DNA of 64,000 nt from Scatophagus argus (lineage: Eukaryota; Chordata; Actinopteri; Scatophagidae), in contig NC_058513.1 in NCBI RefSeq assembly GCF_020382885.2, positions 9,829,774 to 9,893,773 on the forward strand, given 5' to 3'. The position numbers and the translations under genes were made by a program. Positions 24,062 through 36,566 of this stretch are shown in pieces. The notes below the pieces were generated by a model that ran no database searches, had not been told where the DNA came from, and saw nothing but the letters and a program-made list of their open reading frames with translations. Each line of letters starts with the position of its first letter. The first letter of the stretch is position 1.

Positions 24062-25680
24062 TGAGTCGAAGCGTTTGTATAAATCTTCCCTTGCTGTAAT
24101 TTTAAAGCGTGTACCATCTGCTCACTGAGGAAGCTGTATCTAACATGTGCATTTAATGAAAATACACTGATGCAAATTCCAGGATCAGAGCCTGAAAGGT
24201 CACCTCAGGGAAGACTTGATATCCTCTCATTTCAGAACCTGTTGGATGAGGAGATAAAAAGGATAGCATGCGTGTTTATGCAGTTACAAGCCTTACTGCA
24301 TGACCCTGTCAGTGAATTTGACAACATTAAACAGCAACACTGATCAATCAATTATAGAAAAATTAGCACCAATAAAACATCTTTAAGGAGATCGGTAAGT
24401 AAAAGTCAGCACAATTGCATTTAGATGTTAGGCAACCCCAAAGACAACAAAAACCTCAAAAATGACCAGAAATTAATTAAGAAATAAGTCAGTAGAAACA
24501 CATTACCCTCTTTCCGAAAAGTAAGACCCAAAAATGCTGTTGAAACGCTAAGCAGGTGTTATTTGAGGATTTGTGTGTGGATCTGCAAAATTCATCATCT
24601 TTTGGCTTTCACACTGGTTAATAAGTGACTACTTGGAAATTTCAGTAAACATCAAGCTGACCCTTAGCATCAAGCCCCAAAATCACCCCTAACATTTAAA
24701 GCTCACTTTGTCTTATGTCAAAGCATTTCTCATGTTCAGTCAGGCTTTTATTCTTTATTTTATGCCGGAATAAATTTGCCTGTGAAAGGTAATTCTGTGC
24801 TGTTATTTGGTGATAATCCAGTCAGTGTGGGTCGAATACAAGAAGCAGTATTAAATTCACTGCATATGTATGCATGTAAATGTAATGTCGTCATCTGTCC
24901 ATGACACAGAGCTGAAATTTGACTTGTGATGAAATTTGGGATGTTGTACAATTTTTGTCCAAACTTATGAATCCCACAAACATTAAGTTATTAGTCATAT
25001 TTCTATCAACATCAATATGTCCCATTTAATAGCACAGTATGTCTTATGTTATGTGCCTCTGTTTTTTAAATAGTACCTGACCTGATGTATTATAATGGTG
25101 TCCTAAACGTAATGTTCCCTTATCTGATTATTATTGTTCTGAATCTTTACAAATATCTCAATTACTGTGTTTTTAATCTGTTCTATTTTTAGGCTGACTT
25201 TGTAACATCTCTCCGGGGACTAAAGATGATCCGTCTGTGACCCATAAACTGAGAGAAGTGGACACAAAGCAGATACTTAAAGAGGTCAGTTATATTTTAA
25301 AGGGCGGATTCTCCCAAGTCCCAACTCCAAGCAAAGCGCCAAAAAGGAAATGATTAACTGCTGCCGTTCTCGTCACGTTTCTCCAACCTGACAGCCTGAA
25401 AGGTCTCTGACTTCACACACAGTCCACTTAAATCTTTCCTATGCTGGCACTGCTCACCAACTAGGCATGAGAATTCAAATAGTTAGTCACTGATGCTGTC
25501 ACTCTCAACTCAAAAAGGTTGAAAATATTCAAGTAATCATGCAGAAATGAAAACAGCTCCGCAGAAATAACAGCAATGTATCAAAAAGTCTTTATTTCAT
25601 CCAACCATAATTCTATATTTAAATCTACTGCTCAATCTGCAGCAGTTTGGGAAAGAAACGTACACTATTGCAGATGAAGT
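24062..25680. other. Intergenic region 5' of prodh2
   Basis: No conserved coding sequence is visible. A stretch at about 25193-25286 is bounded by acceptor-like and donor-like signals, but all three of its frames hit stops early or read as nonsense. It may be noncoding transcript or chance. A prodh2 promoter and noncoding exon could lie here, unresolved. Confidence 0.4.
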
Positions 25681-25689
25681 GGGTAACTC

Positions 25690-26036
25690 ACTTTAAAATG
25701 AGTGTTTTCTTTTATCACTCAGAAGATATGGGACACTAAACTCTGATATGTTTTGACATTGTGTGGTCTGGATAATACCTAACATTTTGAGGGAAGAGAC
25801 ATTTTGGGAAATACATGCAAGCAGCCACCTAACTTAGCTTAGCGTAAAGAGTAGAAACGGGGGCACAACTAGCCTGGCTCCAGCATCTTTACCTCTAATT
25901 TGTTCATTTGATGCTGCAAGAGTCTTCACCGGTTTCCCGCAAACTAGTTTAGGAATTTCAATTGTCTCACAGTTAGTCAAATTTGTGACCTTATTGAATT
26001 TAATTATCTCCAGTAGCATTATGTTTAGTGGCTGTT
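25690..26036. mobile_element. Interspersed fish repeat (non-autonomous DNA element)
   Basis: The text acattttgggaaatac followed by taacttagcttagcgtaaag and gaaacgggggcacaactagc matches, from memory, an abundant percomorph repeat that contains TTAGCTTAGCATAAAGACTG and GCTAGCCTGGCTCTG. No coding capacity is present. The assignment to a DNA-transposon-type family is inferred from general experience, not proven. Confidence 0.5.
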
Positions 26037-26066
26037 TTTTGTTTGTTTGTTTGTTTGTTTGTTTTT
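26037..26066. repeat. (GTTT)n microsatellite
   Basis: About seven tandem GTTT units follow directly after the interspersed repeat, as often happens at a repeat tail. Confidence 0.85.
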
Positions 26067-26399
26067 AATGAAAACAGGCTATAACATGTATGAAAGAAAT
26101 GTTGACGATGGCAGTATATCTAATTTTGCTAATCTGGATATGCAATCTAATGGGTCCCCTAATTTCATGCACTGTCCAGAAATAGTCCTGTAAATAACTC
26201 CTTATACGGTATGTATCAATTTGACTGTATTTTGGATACTCCACAGATTAAATTCAGTTACAAGTTATAACGTGAGTTTTAGAGGTTCTTGCCAAAACAG
26301 AGAACCCCAGTAGAACTACAGGCCTACACTTTTGTTTTTACTATGTTCAGTCTTTCAGTTGAAAAGAAATTAATCACAAAAAGTCAGGAACACAAGACT

Positions 26400-26405
26400 T
26401 TTATT
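26400..26405 (-). terminator. tbx6: Poly(A) signal of tbx6
   Basis: TTTATT on the plus strand is AATAAA on the minus strand. It lies 207 bases beyond the tbx6 stop codon, suggesting a 3' UTR of about 230 bases. Confidence 0.6.
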
Positions 26406-26611
26406 TTTCACACTGGAATGGATATTTGAAAATAAAACAACAGCTATTTACAGATTTGGTTCAATTTCATTCATTTGTATATCAGCTGACTTCTTGGGAA
26501 TACACACTCTCACTTACAGTACATTATGCTACTTGAACTAAAAAAAAAAAAAAAAAACCCTACAAGCGCTATCAAGCTGAAACATTTTGTCAACGTTAAC
26601 GATCCAGTATT

Positions 26612-29600
26612 CTAAAATACAGATCTTGTGCTCATGTCCAGGTAAGACCCCTGGGGGTGGGCGTGGCCATGCTGGTGTTGTCTGTACAGATGCCTGAAAG
26701 GGATGGAGAGGGATGAGTGAGGGTCCTGACGAAGCCGGAGAGGGTAGGACGGAAAGGCAGGGTAGAGGGCCGGGGGAGGGGTGGAGGAAGGAAGACTCGG
26801 GGGAAGTGATGGATCCAGCTGAGGGAGAAGGGATGGGTGGTGCAATACCACTTCTGGTCGGTAGGGGGTGGCGGGATTGAACTGAGGGATGGCACCTATT
26901 TCAACCTGAGGGTAGGAAGAGGTTGAGGAGGAAGTGGAGGGATTGGGCAGATTTTGAGGGTGGGCTGTTTGTGTCAATGAGGTGGCGGATTGCTGGAAAG
27001 AAGAGGAGACAGCCAAACAAGAGGAGGGCTGGAAAGGAGGGTGAGGAAGGGAGGATGATGGGTGCATGAAGGAGGAGGGAGGGAAGGCAGCAGCAAGGGA
27101 GGGAGCTTGGGCTTGGTGGCTCAGATTTGGGAGGTGCAGGGCAGGGTGGGCAGAGCTGGGAGGCATATTTGAAAAAGACAGATTTTGCATGTGTGGCGGG
27201 ACAGAGGGGAAGGCAAAAGATGTGGGGCCACCATGAGTGGGTAGAGAGCAAGGCAGACCAGGAGCTGGTTGGTTTTGGTTAGCTAGAGGCTGAGCGGTAA
27301 CTGGAACAGGATTTGCAGAAAGGACATTTGGATAGGTAAAAGCTGCTGAGCTTTGATCGTTGGGCTCATTATTTCCCCTGGTGATCGGTTCACCCTGCAG
27401 CAGCTGACTAGGTTGGACAAGCATGGAATGAGCTGATATTTCATGCTGAAGTCCTGACTGACATGTGGGAGGTTGGGCAGCAAATATGGGGTCTGTAGGT
27501 GTATGTGGACTGAGAGTCTCAGAGACAGTGTGATAGGTGTTGGCAGAAGGGGAGGAGGAGGAGGACAGGAGTGGCTGTGGTGAGGAGGAGTTTGAAGGAG
27601 GCGGAGTGGGGAAGGTGAAGGAGGTCTGCTGCAGAGAGGGAGTGGTGGAAGTGGAGGACAGCGTGGGGGAGGAGGAAAGAATGGTGGGATAGTCAATAGG
27701 AGGGATAGGGGGCTGAGAATTGGATGTATCTGAAGAGTCAGGGACCGGAGGGGAGGAGAAGGAGGATGACTGAGGAAGAGAAGCCGAGGGAAAAGAAGAA
27801 GAGTTGGGCTCAGCAGCAGGGAAGTTGGAGTTGTAAGATGTAGTGTCTGATCTGTGGAGGAAACAAAGAAATAACAGATATACATTTTAGTGCTGAAACA
27901 GTTGTAAGTGTTGAACACGAGTAAAGTACCTGTAAAAAATAAATCCATGTCCTTCCTCACACCTACCTCTCAATCATGCTATTTGCCACCTCGCTTCCTG
28001 GTGTGTTCTGCACCCCACTGGCCACGGAGATGCTGATATCAGACATCTGGGATGCCATGAATGCCTGACCGAGGTCTAGTGGCTGCTCCGGGACCAATGT
28101 GTCCTGGTAGGAGGCCTCTTCTGGTCTGAACCCACAGGGGGTGTCAGGCAATGGGGGCAGAGAGGCCAGAGCAAGGTCCTGCAGGTCTGTGCTGCCGGTG
28201 TTGCCTATAGGTTGTGACAGAACCTCAGTAGGGGCGCATGGATCACAACTCACTGAGAGGGACATGGGAAAGTGTGGGTGTTTTAGGGTAAGGCAATTCA
28301 AGACAATACAGGAAGTAACAGTTATATCAAAATTTAAGGATTTAAAGTGGTGTAACTTACCATTAGGCCTGTCCAAGGTTTCTGTCATCGCAGACATTTT
28401 GCGCTTCTGTCGTGCATCCCTTTGTCTGCAGAGAAAAACGAGAAGTTTAGATCTTCCACAATGTGTATGCAACGGTGTGAGACATATACATCAATATGTG
28501 TGTTTCTGTGTGGATATATTCTGGGAATTACTTTTTGCTGTTCATGCCGTCCTCCCGGAAGCCTTTAGCAAAGGGATTAGAGTTGATCTTAAGTTCTGTG
28601 ATCTGAAAAAAACAAAAAATAAAAAATTACATTTGGTTGCCTTCGCTCTACTTCAGTTCTTGGCTTTAATTTTCTCAGTGTTGCTGTATTATGGTACCTT
28701 GTTGTTCTGGTAGGCAGTGACTGTGATGAACTGGGTCTCAGGGAAAACAAATGAGTGTTGCCCTCCCCCCCATCTCAGCACGTCTCTGGCTTCAATTACA
28801 TGAATTCTGGGTTGGTAGCGATGCAGCGAGTGCAGGATGATCTGAAAATGCAGGAAAAGAAATGCCTCAAAATTCACCATAAAGATAAAATCTACACATG
28901 AAGTTTTTTGTTACTGTAGAATTTTGGTGAGTCAGTCAGTCTGCAGTACTTACGTGTCCCTGTGTGTCCAGTGTGTTGTTGGTGAGTTTGGCGTAGTGAA
29001 ACGAAATGGTGCGGCTCTGCCAGTGAGCTCCCGTGGCGGGTGAGTCCGGGTGGATGAAAACCCGGTCTGGTAGCCTCGCCTCTGCTCCACCAACAGCCTG
29101 CCAGCCACCGCCTTGGAAACGATAGCGGGAGCTGTCAGCAGGGATGATGTCCAGGAGGAGGATGTAACGGAGAGATGGGTTCAGGCCTGAGAGCTTTAAC
29201 CTCAGCCCGGGGAACATGCGTCTGAGAGAAAAGGAGGGAGGCCAAAAGTTAGCTCACTTTTGACTAGGCTCTCTTCTGGGCAGCTTGTTCATCTCTTTTA
29301 TATAAAGTTAAGATGTAGACAGAGAGTGGGGTCAAAGGTCAGTGCATTATATCCCCTCACCTGCCCTTCTTTGTGATGATCATCTCTGTGCCCACCGAGC
29401 TGAACTGTTTCCACAATGACGCGTTCTCCAGCTCCATCCTCACCTCATCTTTCGGGGTTTTGGTGACAGGCTCATTGGGGCCAGGGGGCGGGGCCAGCAG
29501 CCTTGGCGGCAGGGCTTTGGCTGCCATGTCACAGGCAGGAGGGTACAGCGGCATATGGGCTGATGCCTGACGGTCTATGGGAAAACAAATCCAGGGTAAA

Positions 29601-30412
29601 ATGGTTGAAATAAAGCAAATTATATATGTTTTGTATGCATGTATATTTTGGCTGTGTCCCATAAGCTTTACTAAGCTTTATCAGGGGTTTACCACTGGAT
29701 CAATCAGTGCTCAACCACAAAATACACATCTTCCAACAAACTAAACACCAGGAAGAGAGGTGATAAAACGACAAATCTCAGTGCGTCATTATTATAAACA
29801 TAGTTAAATCAGTAACTGAGTTCTCTGGTAGCACAGCAGACTTTGCTAAATAATGGATACTTCCTACTTTTACGGATGCAATAGTTGTTCATTTATGGAG
29901 AACTTGAGGGGCACTTGAGTGTTTTAGGGTCATGATGTATTTCAAAAGTACCTATGAGTATTGTGAAAAAGAAGGAAAACAGAATTTGGAACATTGCAGG
30001 CGATACAAAAAGCCCAGTAGGTGGACCTTTACGGACATGTGGCCACTCAGAGAGAGTAGAACATGTCTTCCCACACTGAAGAAGCGGAGACACATTTGAG
30101 TCCTGCTTGTAGATTTGCACTAATGCTGTGGTTATAGACACACCTGAGTTAGCTTAATGCCTCGTACATCTTGAAGGGTCATCTCGAAAACTTGCAAAAA
30201 CCTTTTTACATCAGTATGAAATCTGGGATTAACATTTAGGATTTCAAAAGCAAACAGTTTAAAAGCGTTAAGTCACTTTTCGACACGGCTGTCCAGTCTG
30301 TTTCCATCTCACGCGCACACATGCACACACACTTCCTCTCACCTCTGTAAACGCAGTCTCCGATTCTTTGTGCTCCCAGAGTCAAACTGGGGTACATGTC
30401 CACGCTCAGCAT
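26612..30412 (-). CDS. tbx6: T-box transcription factor Tbx6
   Basis: This nuclear T-box factor acts in paraxial mesoderm and somite formation (family knowledge). Exons in transcript order: 30412-30343, 29574-29361, 29221-28954, 28841-28698, 28602-28532, 28425-28361, 28252-27967, 27851-26612. They total 785 residues in phase. The DNA-binding T-box spans roughly residues 70-265, with [88 protein letters not shown] and [16 protein letters not shown] and the following RDARQKRK resemble Tbx6 rather than Tbr or Tbx2-type proteins. The last exon encodes 412 residues rich in Ser, Pro and Gln, much longer than the mammalian tail. I chose [10 protein letters not shown] as the start; a Met at 30475 is possible. 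Nearby eif3c and taok2 fit TBX6 synteny. Confidence 0.93.
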
Positions 30413-30628
30413 TTTCCTTTTTATGTGTTGTTTCAGTATTCTCTCCTCTTCACTGGCTCCAAAGGAACATTTCACACTGTCCCCTTCTCTGTTTTGTTGT
30501 ACAGATGTGCTGAGCCTGTGGTGTCAATCTTCCGTTGTGCTTGGAGAGCCCCTCTTAAAGATTTCTGCTCTTATCCCTCTGCTGTCCTTTGCTTCAAATG
30601 CCCGCAGTGGTGAGTTGCTCAGTTAAAT

Positions 30629-30648
30629 AGGTGTGTGGATATTCACAC
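30629..30648 (-). promoter_or_regulatory. tbx6: T-box half-sites just upstream of tbx6
   Basis: AGGTGTG at 30629-30635 and TTCACAC at 30642-30648 are two inverted T-box-like half-sites within about 230 bases of the start codon. Autoregulation or cross-regulation by another T-box factor is inference only. Confidence 0.3.
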
Positions 30649-30814
30649 ATAGGGCCAAATGGCAACTTTTTTGTCTCCCTGTCTCTCTACACTCAGCTTC
30701 CCTTCTGTCCCGGCTCGACAAACACAAACAAAACCCTTATTGAGAGGTAATTCAAAAAACCTAGAATTTACCCTAATGTCTGGTGGGAAAAATTATGTGA
30801 TTTGTGTGTAAGTT

Positions 30815-31210
30815 TGTTAGTAGAGCTCAAATAAGTACCTCCACTCAAGTTCTGTTCAGAGATGTTTGTACTTTACATGTGTTTTCTCTTTTTTATGTTG
30901 CTTTTTAGTTCTTATTCACTGCCTTTCAGAGGTAAACTGTACTTGCTGTAGTAACTAGATACCTTGCATATAGGCATTCTACAAATAAAACATAAAATCA
31001 GCTTATAAAATATGATACGTCACTGTGAGTTATACTACTCAAACCATATAAATTAGTTAAAATTTGCTCTCTGTCAACCATCAACATTGAAATGTTGCTT
31101 ACATATTAATGCATCAACAAGTTAAGACTATACTCATTACAGCACTTTTAATTTTCATACTTTAAATTTGTTTTGTTGCTTAAACATCTGTACTTTTGCA
31201 GGACTCCATT
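30815..31210. mobile_element. Interspersed fish repeat, copy 1
   Basis: The series agtacctccactcaagt, taaaatcagcttataaaata, gttaaaatttgctct and gcttacatattaatgcatca matches in order a very common percomorph repeat that I know from memory. A second copy lies at 45815-46140. It has no coding capacity. Family class (probably a non-autonomous DNA element) is uncertain. Confidence 0.55.
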
Positions 31211-33480
31211 ATACATATTTATCCTCAATTTTAGTCATTAGTACAGCAATTAGTTGGAGGTATGGTATGTGTATGGCCTTTGTAATCTTACTTTCAGATT
31301 TTGTTCTTAATTTGTTAATTCTGGGGAATGTTTATGTGAATTCTTACACACATATAGAAAGCTAGTAGTTTAGTGACAGGTCCCCTGTGGCTGTTTGACG
31401 ACTTGATGACATGTTTCTTCCTCTCACTGGTGTGCTTATTAGGCTTCCTCAGCAGGGAGTCGGGCCTCGAATGAAGGTGGAAGAGGAAGACAGTTTGGCC
31501 TACAGTTGCAATTTGGCCACCAGGCAAACACAAGGGTCTAGAATTTTATATAAAAACTTTGAATTCAGGTACGAGTTCAGTATTACAGCTCATTCTGGGC
31601 AAAGACACGGGCAATATTTAACACTATTAAACACAGTTGAATGAATATATTCAATAAAAACTCTGTTGTTTGGGACGTTTGGTGAGCAGACAGGACCTGC
31701 ATTTAGAACACCATAAACAACACAGTGTGGACCACACACACAAACTGGTATTGGCTGAACTGGACAGTCAGTTATTTAGCAGTAGTATGCATGGTAGAGA
31801 ATATTTAGATACTTCACGTAAGTAAATGTACAACAATGTGAGAATACCTGAGAATAGAAGAATATTTGCAGGTAGCAGTAACCAAAATCATCATCAATCA
31901 GTACTGTTAGCGGGATGTACTTCAAGTAAAAGTACTCCTTTTGCAGCACAGTCTCTCCTGTTGGTGAGACTTTTTTGTCATTTAACCAGGAATATACAAT
32001 ATTTTATACACACTATATGTAAAAGGGTATAAGCACATTATTTCCCACTGACATGTAGTGGACCAGAAGAGTAGGTTTTAATACCTTAAACCTGCACTTC
32101 AGGGCACTACTTAAGTAAATGTACTTGTATTCTATCTGTTGTATTCTAGCACTGGCTATGAAAGGATTCTATCAGTGGCAAAATGTGAAGTGTCTACAGA
32201 TAAAAAAATAAATTTCATGTACATAAACCAGTTGCAGTAAGATTTGAGATGTCTTCTGCTCAAATCAATTTATAAACAGAAAGCTTTGGTCTTTCTTTTT
32301 ATTCTTTTGAGGCACTTAATTTACTTGTTGTTTTCAGCAAGTCCCCCACGCTGTTTTTGCTGTTGTGCAAACTTGAATTGCTTAAAGGTCACATCGCGAC
32401 CTCTTAAAGAGATTTTAATATTGAAGATCTGGTAACAGTTGGGTGATGTTGCTTGGATGACTTGTCAACAGTCATTGGAGGCAGGTGGTGATTACTGTTA
32501 TGTCATGAATAGAGCCTTTGCGATTTAAATGATCAGACAGGATAACCTGTGTGGGAGACTTTATGTTTTTAAGAATGTCTTTAAGAATCCTAGAAAAGGA
32601 AGAAGAGAACCCAAATATACCTGCTCACAGACATTTCTGCAACTACAAAGTGACAGCTGGAGTCCCTTTACAGGACTGAAACCTAAATGTTGTTCTAGTT
32701 GTTGTTTTCCTTCTCCATTTGTGTGTGCGTACATACGTGTCGGGGATGAAAGCGAGCAAGGACTGAGAGGAAGTGGAGGTGTGAACGCCACACCGAGAGT
32801 GAGGTCATTACCTCGACGGGGGCTGCGAAGTGCGTGTGACGTCTCTTAATGTTTTTACGAGCTGACAGGTGTGTTGCCAGCACAGCAACCACCAGACTCT
32901 CTAATAGTCAATGATGAGGATTGTTACTTGTTTTGTTTATTTACCACTACAATAGTGTTTTGTTTACAGTGCATTAAGTATTGCCATAGGCCTGCTCTTT
33001 GACATGTATGTGCTAAGTGGTTTGATTTCCACTTGTGTTTGCTCACTGAGGTCCAAAGGTCAGGTTATTGTGAACACTTTTATAAGACATATTTGTCTTC
33101 AAATTGTCATCGTTGGCTCAAAGTGGTGGAGATGTGCGATGTTCGAACACGTCCTGCATAACAGGAGCATGTTTATAATGGGACAACCTTTTAATCCGGT
33201 GAGGATTACTGTTTTTTTTCTCCTGTATGCACAATGCAAACACTCTTCCTTTCAGAGTAAATTTGTGAAATTTTCTATCCACATCAGCAAAGAGAGCACT
33301 GGTTGTCTGTGGCTATTAGGATTAAAACAGGCTTTATGTTGTCCCTAAATAAATCCTGCGCATGCAAAAGAAATAGGCATTCTGATTCCAGATTACATTG
33401 CTTTTATCTTCAGCCCTCACTGTGCATTTGAGGATATTTTGTCTTATCAAACATGCCCACAATCCATTTTTTGATCAAAT
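31211..33480. other. Spacer between tbx6 and nif3l1
   Basis: No coding exon is seen. About 31840-32160 contains aagtaaaagtactcctt and cttaagtaaatgtacttg, which look like a reversed, shortened piece of the 30815 repeat family. About 32700-32900 is more GC-rich and carries T-box half-sites (separate entry). Confidence 0.5.
32777..32873. promoter_or_regulatory. Candidate T-box site cluster upstream of tbx6
   Basis: AGGTGTGAA at 32777-32785 is an exact T-box half-site, AGGTGTG recurs at 32867-32873, and a CRE-like TGACGTC lies between them near 32838. The cluster is about 2.4 kb upstream of tbx6. An enhancer role is inference. Confidence 0.3.
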
Positions 33481-33490
33481 AGAACCCATT

Positions 33491-33496
33491 TTTATT
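33491..33496 (-). terminator. nif3l1: Poly(A) signal of nif3l1
   Basis: TTTATT on the plus strand (AATAAA on the minus strand) lies 231 bases beyond the nif3l1 stop codon. Confidence 0.6.
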
Positions 33497-33726
33497 AAGA
33501 CCCTGTCAGGAATACATGATAAATAGTACAAGATGAACCAAGGAAGCACTTTGAGTAATTACATGTTGATACACTAAAATACCGTGCAATGATCACTAGA
33601 TATATTAAGGGCCTCATTGTGTCACACACATACATTTGAATCACACCATTAGTTAAAGTGCTTTTGTGATGTTGTCTATTTTATCCAACCTAGGCAGAGA
33701 TCAGTATTAACTAGTGTAACTGTCGG

Positions 33727-36566
33727 TCAGACCACCTCCAGAGGGTCTCTGTCAGCCTTCGACACCACCACTGTTACACTGTCAGGAAGACGCACAGCCA
33801 GCCTCTCCCTGAACACAGACAGAAATCCCCGCTCGCTGTTGCTATGGTCACTGAGAATGACGCTGGTTCCCTTCGCCACGGCGTCCAGCACCTCATGGTG
33901 GGACATCTCACCTGAACAATGGATGGAATAATTACATCTGCAGGCATAACTATGCCAAGCACATACATTGGCAATAAAACAAATCATCATGTCAGGTATT
34001 TACTTAAAATGTCTACCTGTGATATAAAGGTCTGCCTTTACTCCATTCAGTACCGAGGCCCCAGATCCAGCACACACAGCCACAGTACACACAGAGGACT
34101 CTGGAAAATACAAGCATGATAACTTGGGACCATTTCACCATTTTAATATCAATACATGATACGAATTTCAAAACAATCATCTGTCTACCTCTACCCTTCA
34201 GCTTTCCTTTAGTGGCACTGGAGTTGTTTAAATGAGACTTTTAAGAAGTTTATTTATCAAGGCTCGTTTAGGGCTTGCTCTATCTGTGAGCCATCAACCT
34301 CCAAGGAAGGCAGGCTGACATCTCTGGCAATACTTGTTATTTATTTCCTGAAAAATTTGGGGTTTTATGTGCTAATCTGTGAAACCAGCCAAATGTGTTG
34401 TCTACTTGGTGCGAGAATTACAAATCATTTAGGACATCTACTAGGCTAAGGTTCAGATCCTTCACATTGCTGACATGTTTACTGAATTTATACAGTAAAA
34501 CGTCATGCTGTTTGAAAAAAGAGCGAATTACCAAGCGTCTGCCCCAATCCCAGAGCCAAACGGAGGTGATTCAAACCCAAGTGGGACTTCATTTTCTCGA
34601 CGGCTGTTGCCACGGTTACTGGCTGGTCCAAAACACTAAGACGTCCTTGGCCATGGCCCGGTAGAGGGCGCTGCAGGGAGTGGAGTGAGAGGTGGAGAGT
34701 TAAGTTTAAAACACATAAAAAAAACACCAGTGATAAACAATCACTGCTGTGTCTGTGTTGTACCTTTTCTAACTTCAGGATGCTGAGGGACAGGCCGGGG
34801 GTATTGTGTCGTAACAGAGTCTGAACACTGGAGGTCAGTGCTGAGTCACTGCAGTTCACACCGACATGGATCCCACTGCCATCCGGTCTGTTATGAGGGG
34901 AGATAAACTATTATTCACCAGCGCCAAGGAACTTAGTGATGACCAGTAGTTAAACCTGTTACATACAAATTCTATACAACTCGCATTCTTACTGCCAGCT
35001 AACATAAATGATTAGTCATCATTCTCATGCTGAAAATACGTAATCAATCAGAGTGCATGATTTTGTTTTTCTTATGGAAATGAAGTCGAGTCTGTGTGTC
35101 AGTTTTTTCTTTGACACCCAAGGTGTGAAAGTCAACTCCCAAAATGCATTGCACTGACAGGCCAAAGAGCCAAATGGCTTGTCAGTGCAATACAATGAGG
35201 AAACAGTAGCTGTTTCTTCATTACAACTGACATTCAAATCTTACACAAACACTTTTTTCAACACTTTGAGACAAAAACAGACCTAAGAACTAGACTTTTC
35301 TAGATTGGCTGTGAAGGTTACAGGTGTCTGCAAGTTGATTTCATGCAGTACTGAAATGAAGGAGATTACTTTTAAGGGTGCTTGAATGAAAGGAATGTGT
35401 TATGAATGTTTGGCACAATTCTGCAGCTCCGTCAAGCATATGGAATAGTGGGATATTTAAAAAGGCTAACACAAGCCTGTAATTGTTAGTTGCAGCTGAC
35501 AATTATTTTTATAACGATTGATCTGGCAGTTATCTTCACGATTGGTAGTTTATGAAATGTCAAAATTTCTTTTGACTACTGGATTAATTGGCTAATCACT
35601 GCTGCGCTAAGCTGTGCAAATGTGTACAGGACCTGCTGACTGAATGTTGTAGTGACGTTCCATTGTCACAAGCCTTCAGTTCCTCCATTACAGCGTGTAG
35701 TTCCTCCATGCTCTTGACTGAGAACTCCAGTTTGTGATTGTGGGAGGCGCCACAGAGGGCCTGACTCAGCACAGACACCTGACCACTACCTGAGAGTCAG
35801 AGATAGATAGCAGAGATGGGAAAAAAAACCACTCAAGATAGAGGACACGCTGTCAAAACAGTTGACCGGTGGGTCAGTCTCACAACATTTTAACCTGCAC
35901 TTTCATTAAATATTCAAGTCCTGTAGGTGTGTGTGACACATTTTCCATTCAGAATGACCTCTTACCAAGTCCCCCCACCAGCCAGTCATTTACTCCTTCT
36001 TTAACACTATCCCACGAGGTGTGAGGGGAGAAGATTGCTATCCCAGCCTCCACAGCACGAATCGCCAATCGCTGCTTCCAGTCTTTCTGAACCAGACGCT
36101 TGATTGGTCGAAACAACGGGGGGTGATATGAGATAATGAGGTCACAGCTCATGGCCTCTGCTTCCTCCATGACAGCATCTGTGAGGTCGTTGGTCAGCAG
36201 GATGGTTTTAACAGGCCGAGATTTACTAGGCTCCACCAGAAGGCCAACATTGTCCCATGCCTCAGCCAGAGACAAAGGAGCAAGCTGCTCCATCACCTGC
36301 AGAACTTCTTTTAGCTCCATCGGGCTTGAACAGTGAGGAGAATGAGGAAAGCAGCGGCTGGAAATGAATTGGACAGATGAGTGAAAGGGGACTGAGGTGC
36401 GTTGGCTTGTCAAGAAGCTGTGAGATGGGGGAGATGAAGAGGTGGATGAAAGCGCCGAGGGAGAGGAGTAGAGAGCAGCCCGTGAGGTCAAGCTCCTCCT
36501 AGCACAAAGTCCTCTATAGGTGGATGGAAAAAGTGTCAGAGAAAGGTTTCTACATCCAGTTAACAT
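33727..36566 (-). CDS. nif3l1: NIF3-like protein 1
   Basis: A member of the NIF3 (GTP cyclohydrolase 1 type 2-like) family, widely conserved with poorly defined biochemistry and probable metal binding. Exons in transcript order: 36566-35966, 35789-35633, 34887-34764, 34670-34532, 34100-34017, 33911-33727. They total 429 residues in phase (human about 377). Family blocks are LSLAEAWDNVGLLVEPSKSR, ILLTNDLTDAVMEEA, DLIISYHPPLFRPIKR, AIFSPHTSWDSVKEGVNDWL, VAVCAGSGASVLNGVKADLY, GEMSHHEVLDAVAKG and LSDHSNSERGFLS. The His residues in SYHPP, MSHH and DHSN fit the family's metal site. The first about 70 residues are Ser/Arg-rich and mitochondrial-targeting-like, longer than in human. An acceptor sits five bases before the ATG, so a noncoding first exon lies upstream. 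The donor after 35633 is GTCCTG, a weak consensus. Confidence 0.95.
35485..35610. mobile_element. Short hAT-like repeat fragment in a nif3l1 intron
   Basis: The text gttgcagctgacaattattt, followed by ataacgattgatctg and tagtttatgaaatgtcaaaa, resembles the 5' portion of the repeat found complete at 62988-63326. A short 3'-end-like piece follows, so this is an internally deleted copy. Confidence 0.5.

Noticed and set aside
25193-25286. Splice-bounded 94-base stretch upstream of prodh2
   Set aside because: All three frames meet stops or read as nonsense, and no partner exon is visible.
27283-27960. Long alternative open frame on the minus strand inside the last tbx6 exon
   Set aside because: It is the shifted reading of low-complexity Ser/Pro coding DNA. 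The tbx6 frame is continuous through the same bases.
34655-34672. CTCF-like sequence (ccggtagagggcgc on the plus strand)
   Set aside because: It lies within a nif3l1 coding exon and is explained by the conserved protein sequence there.
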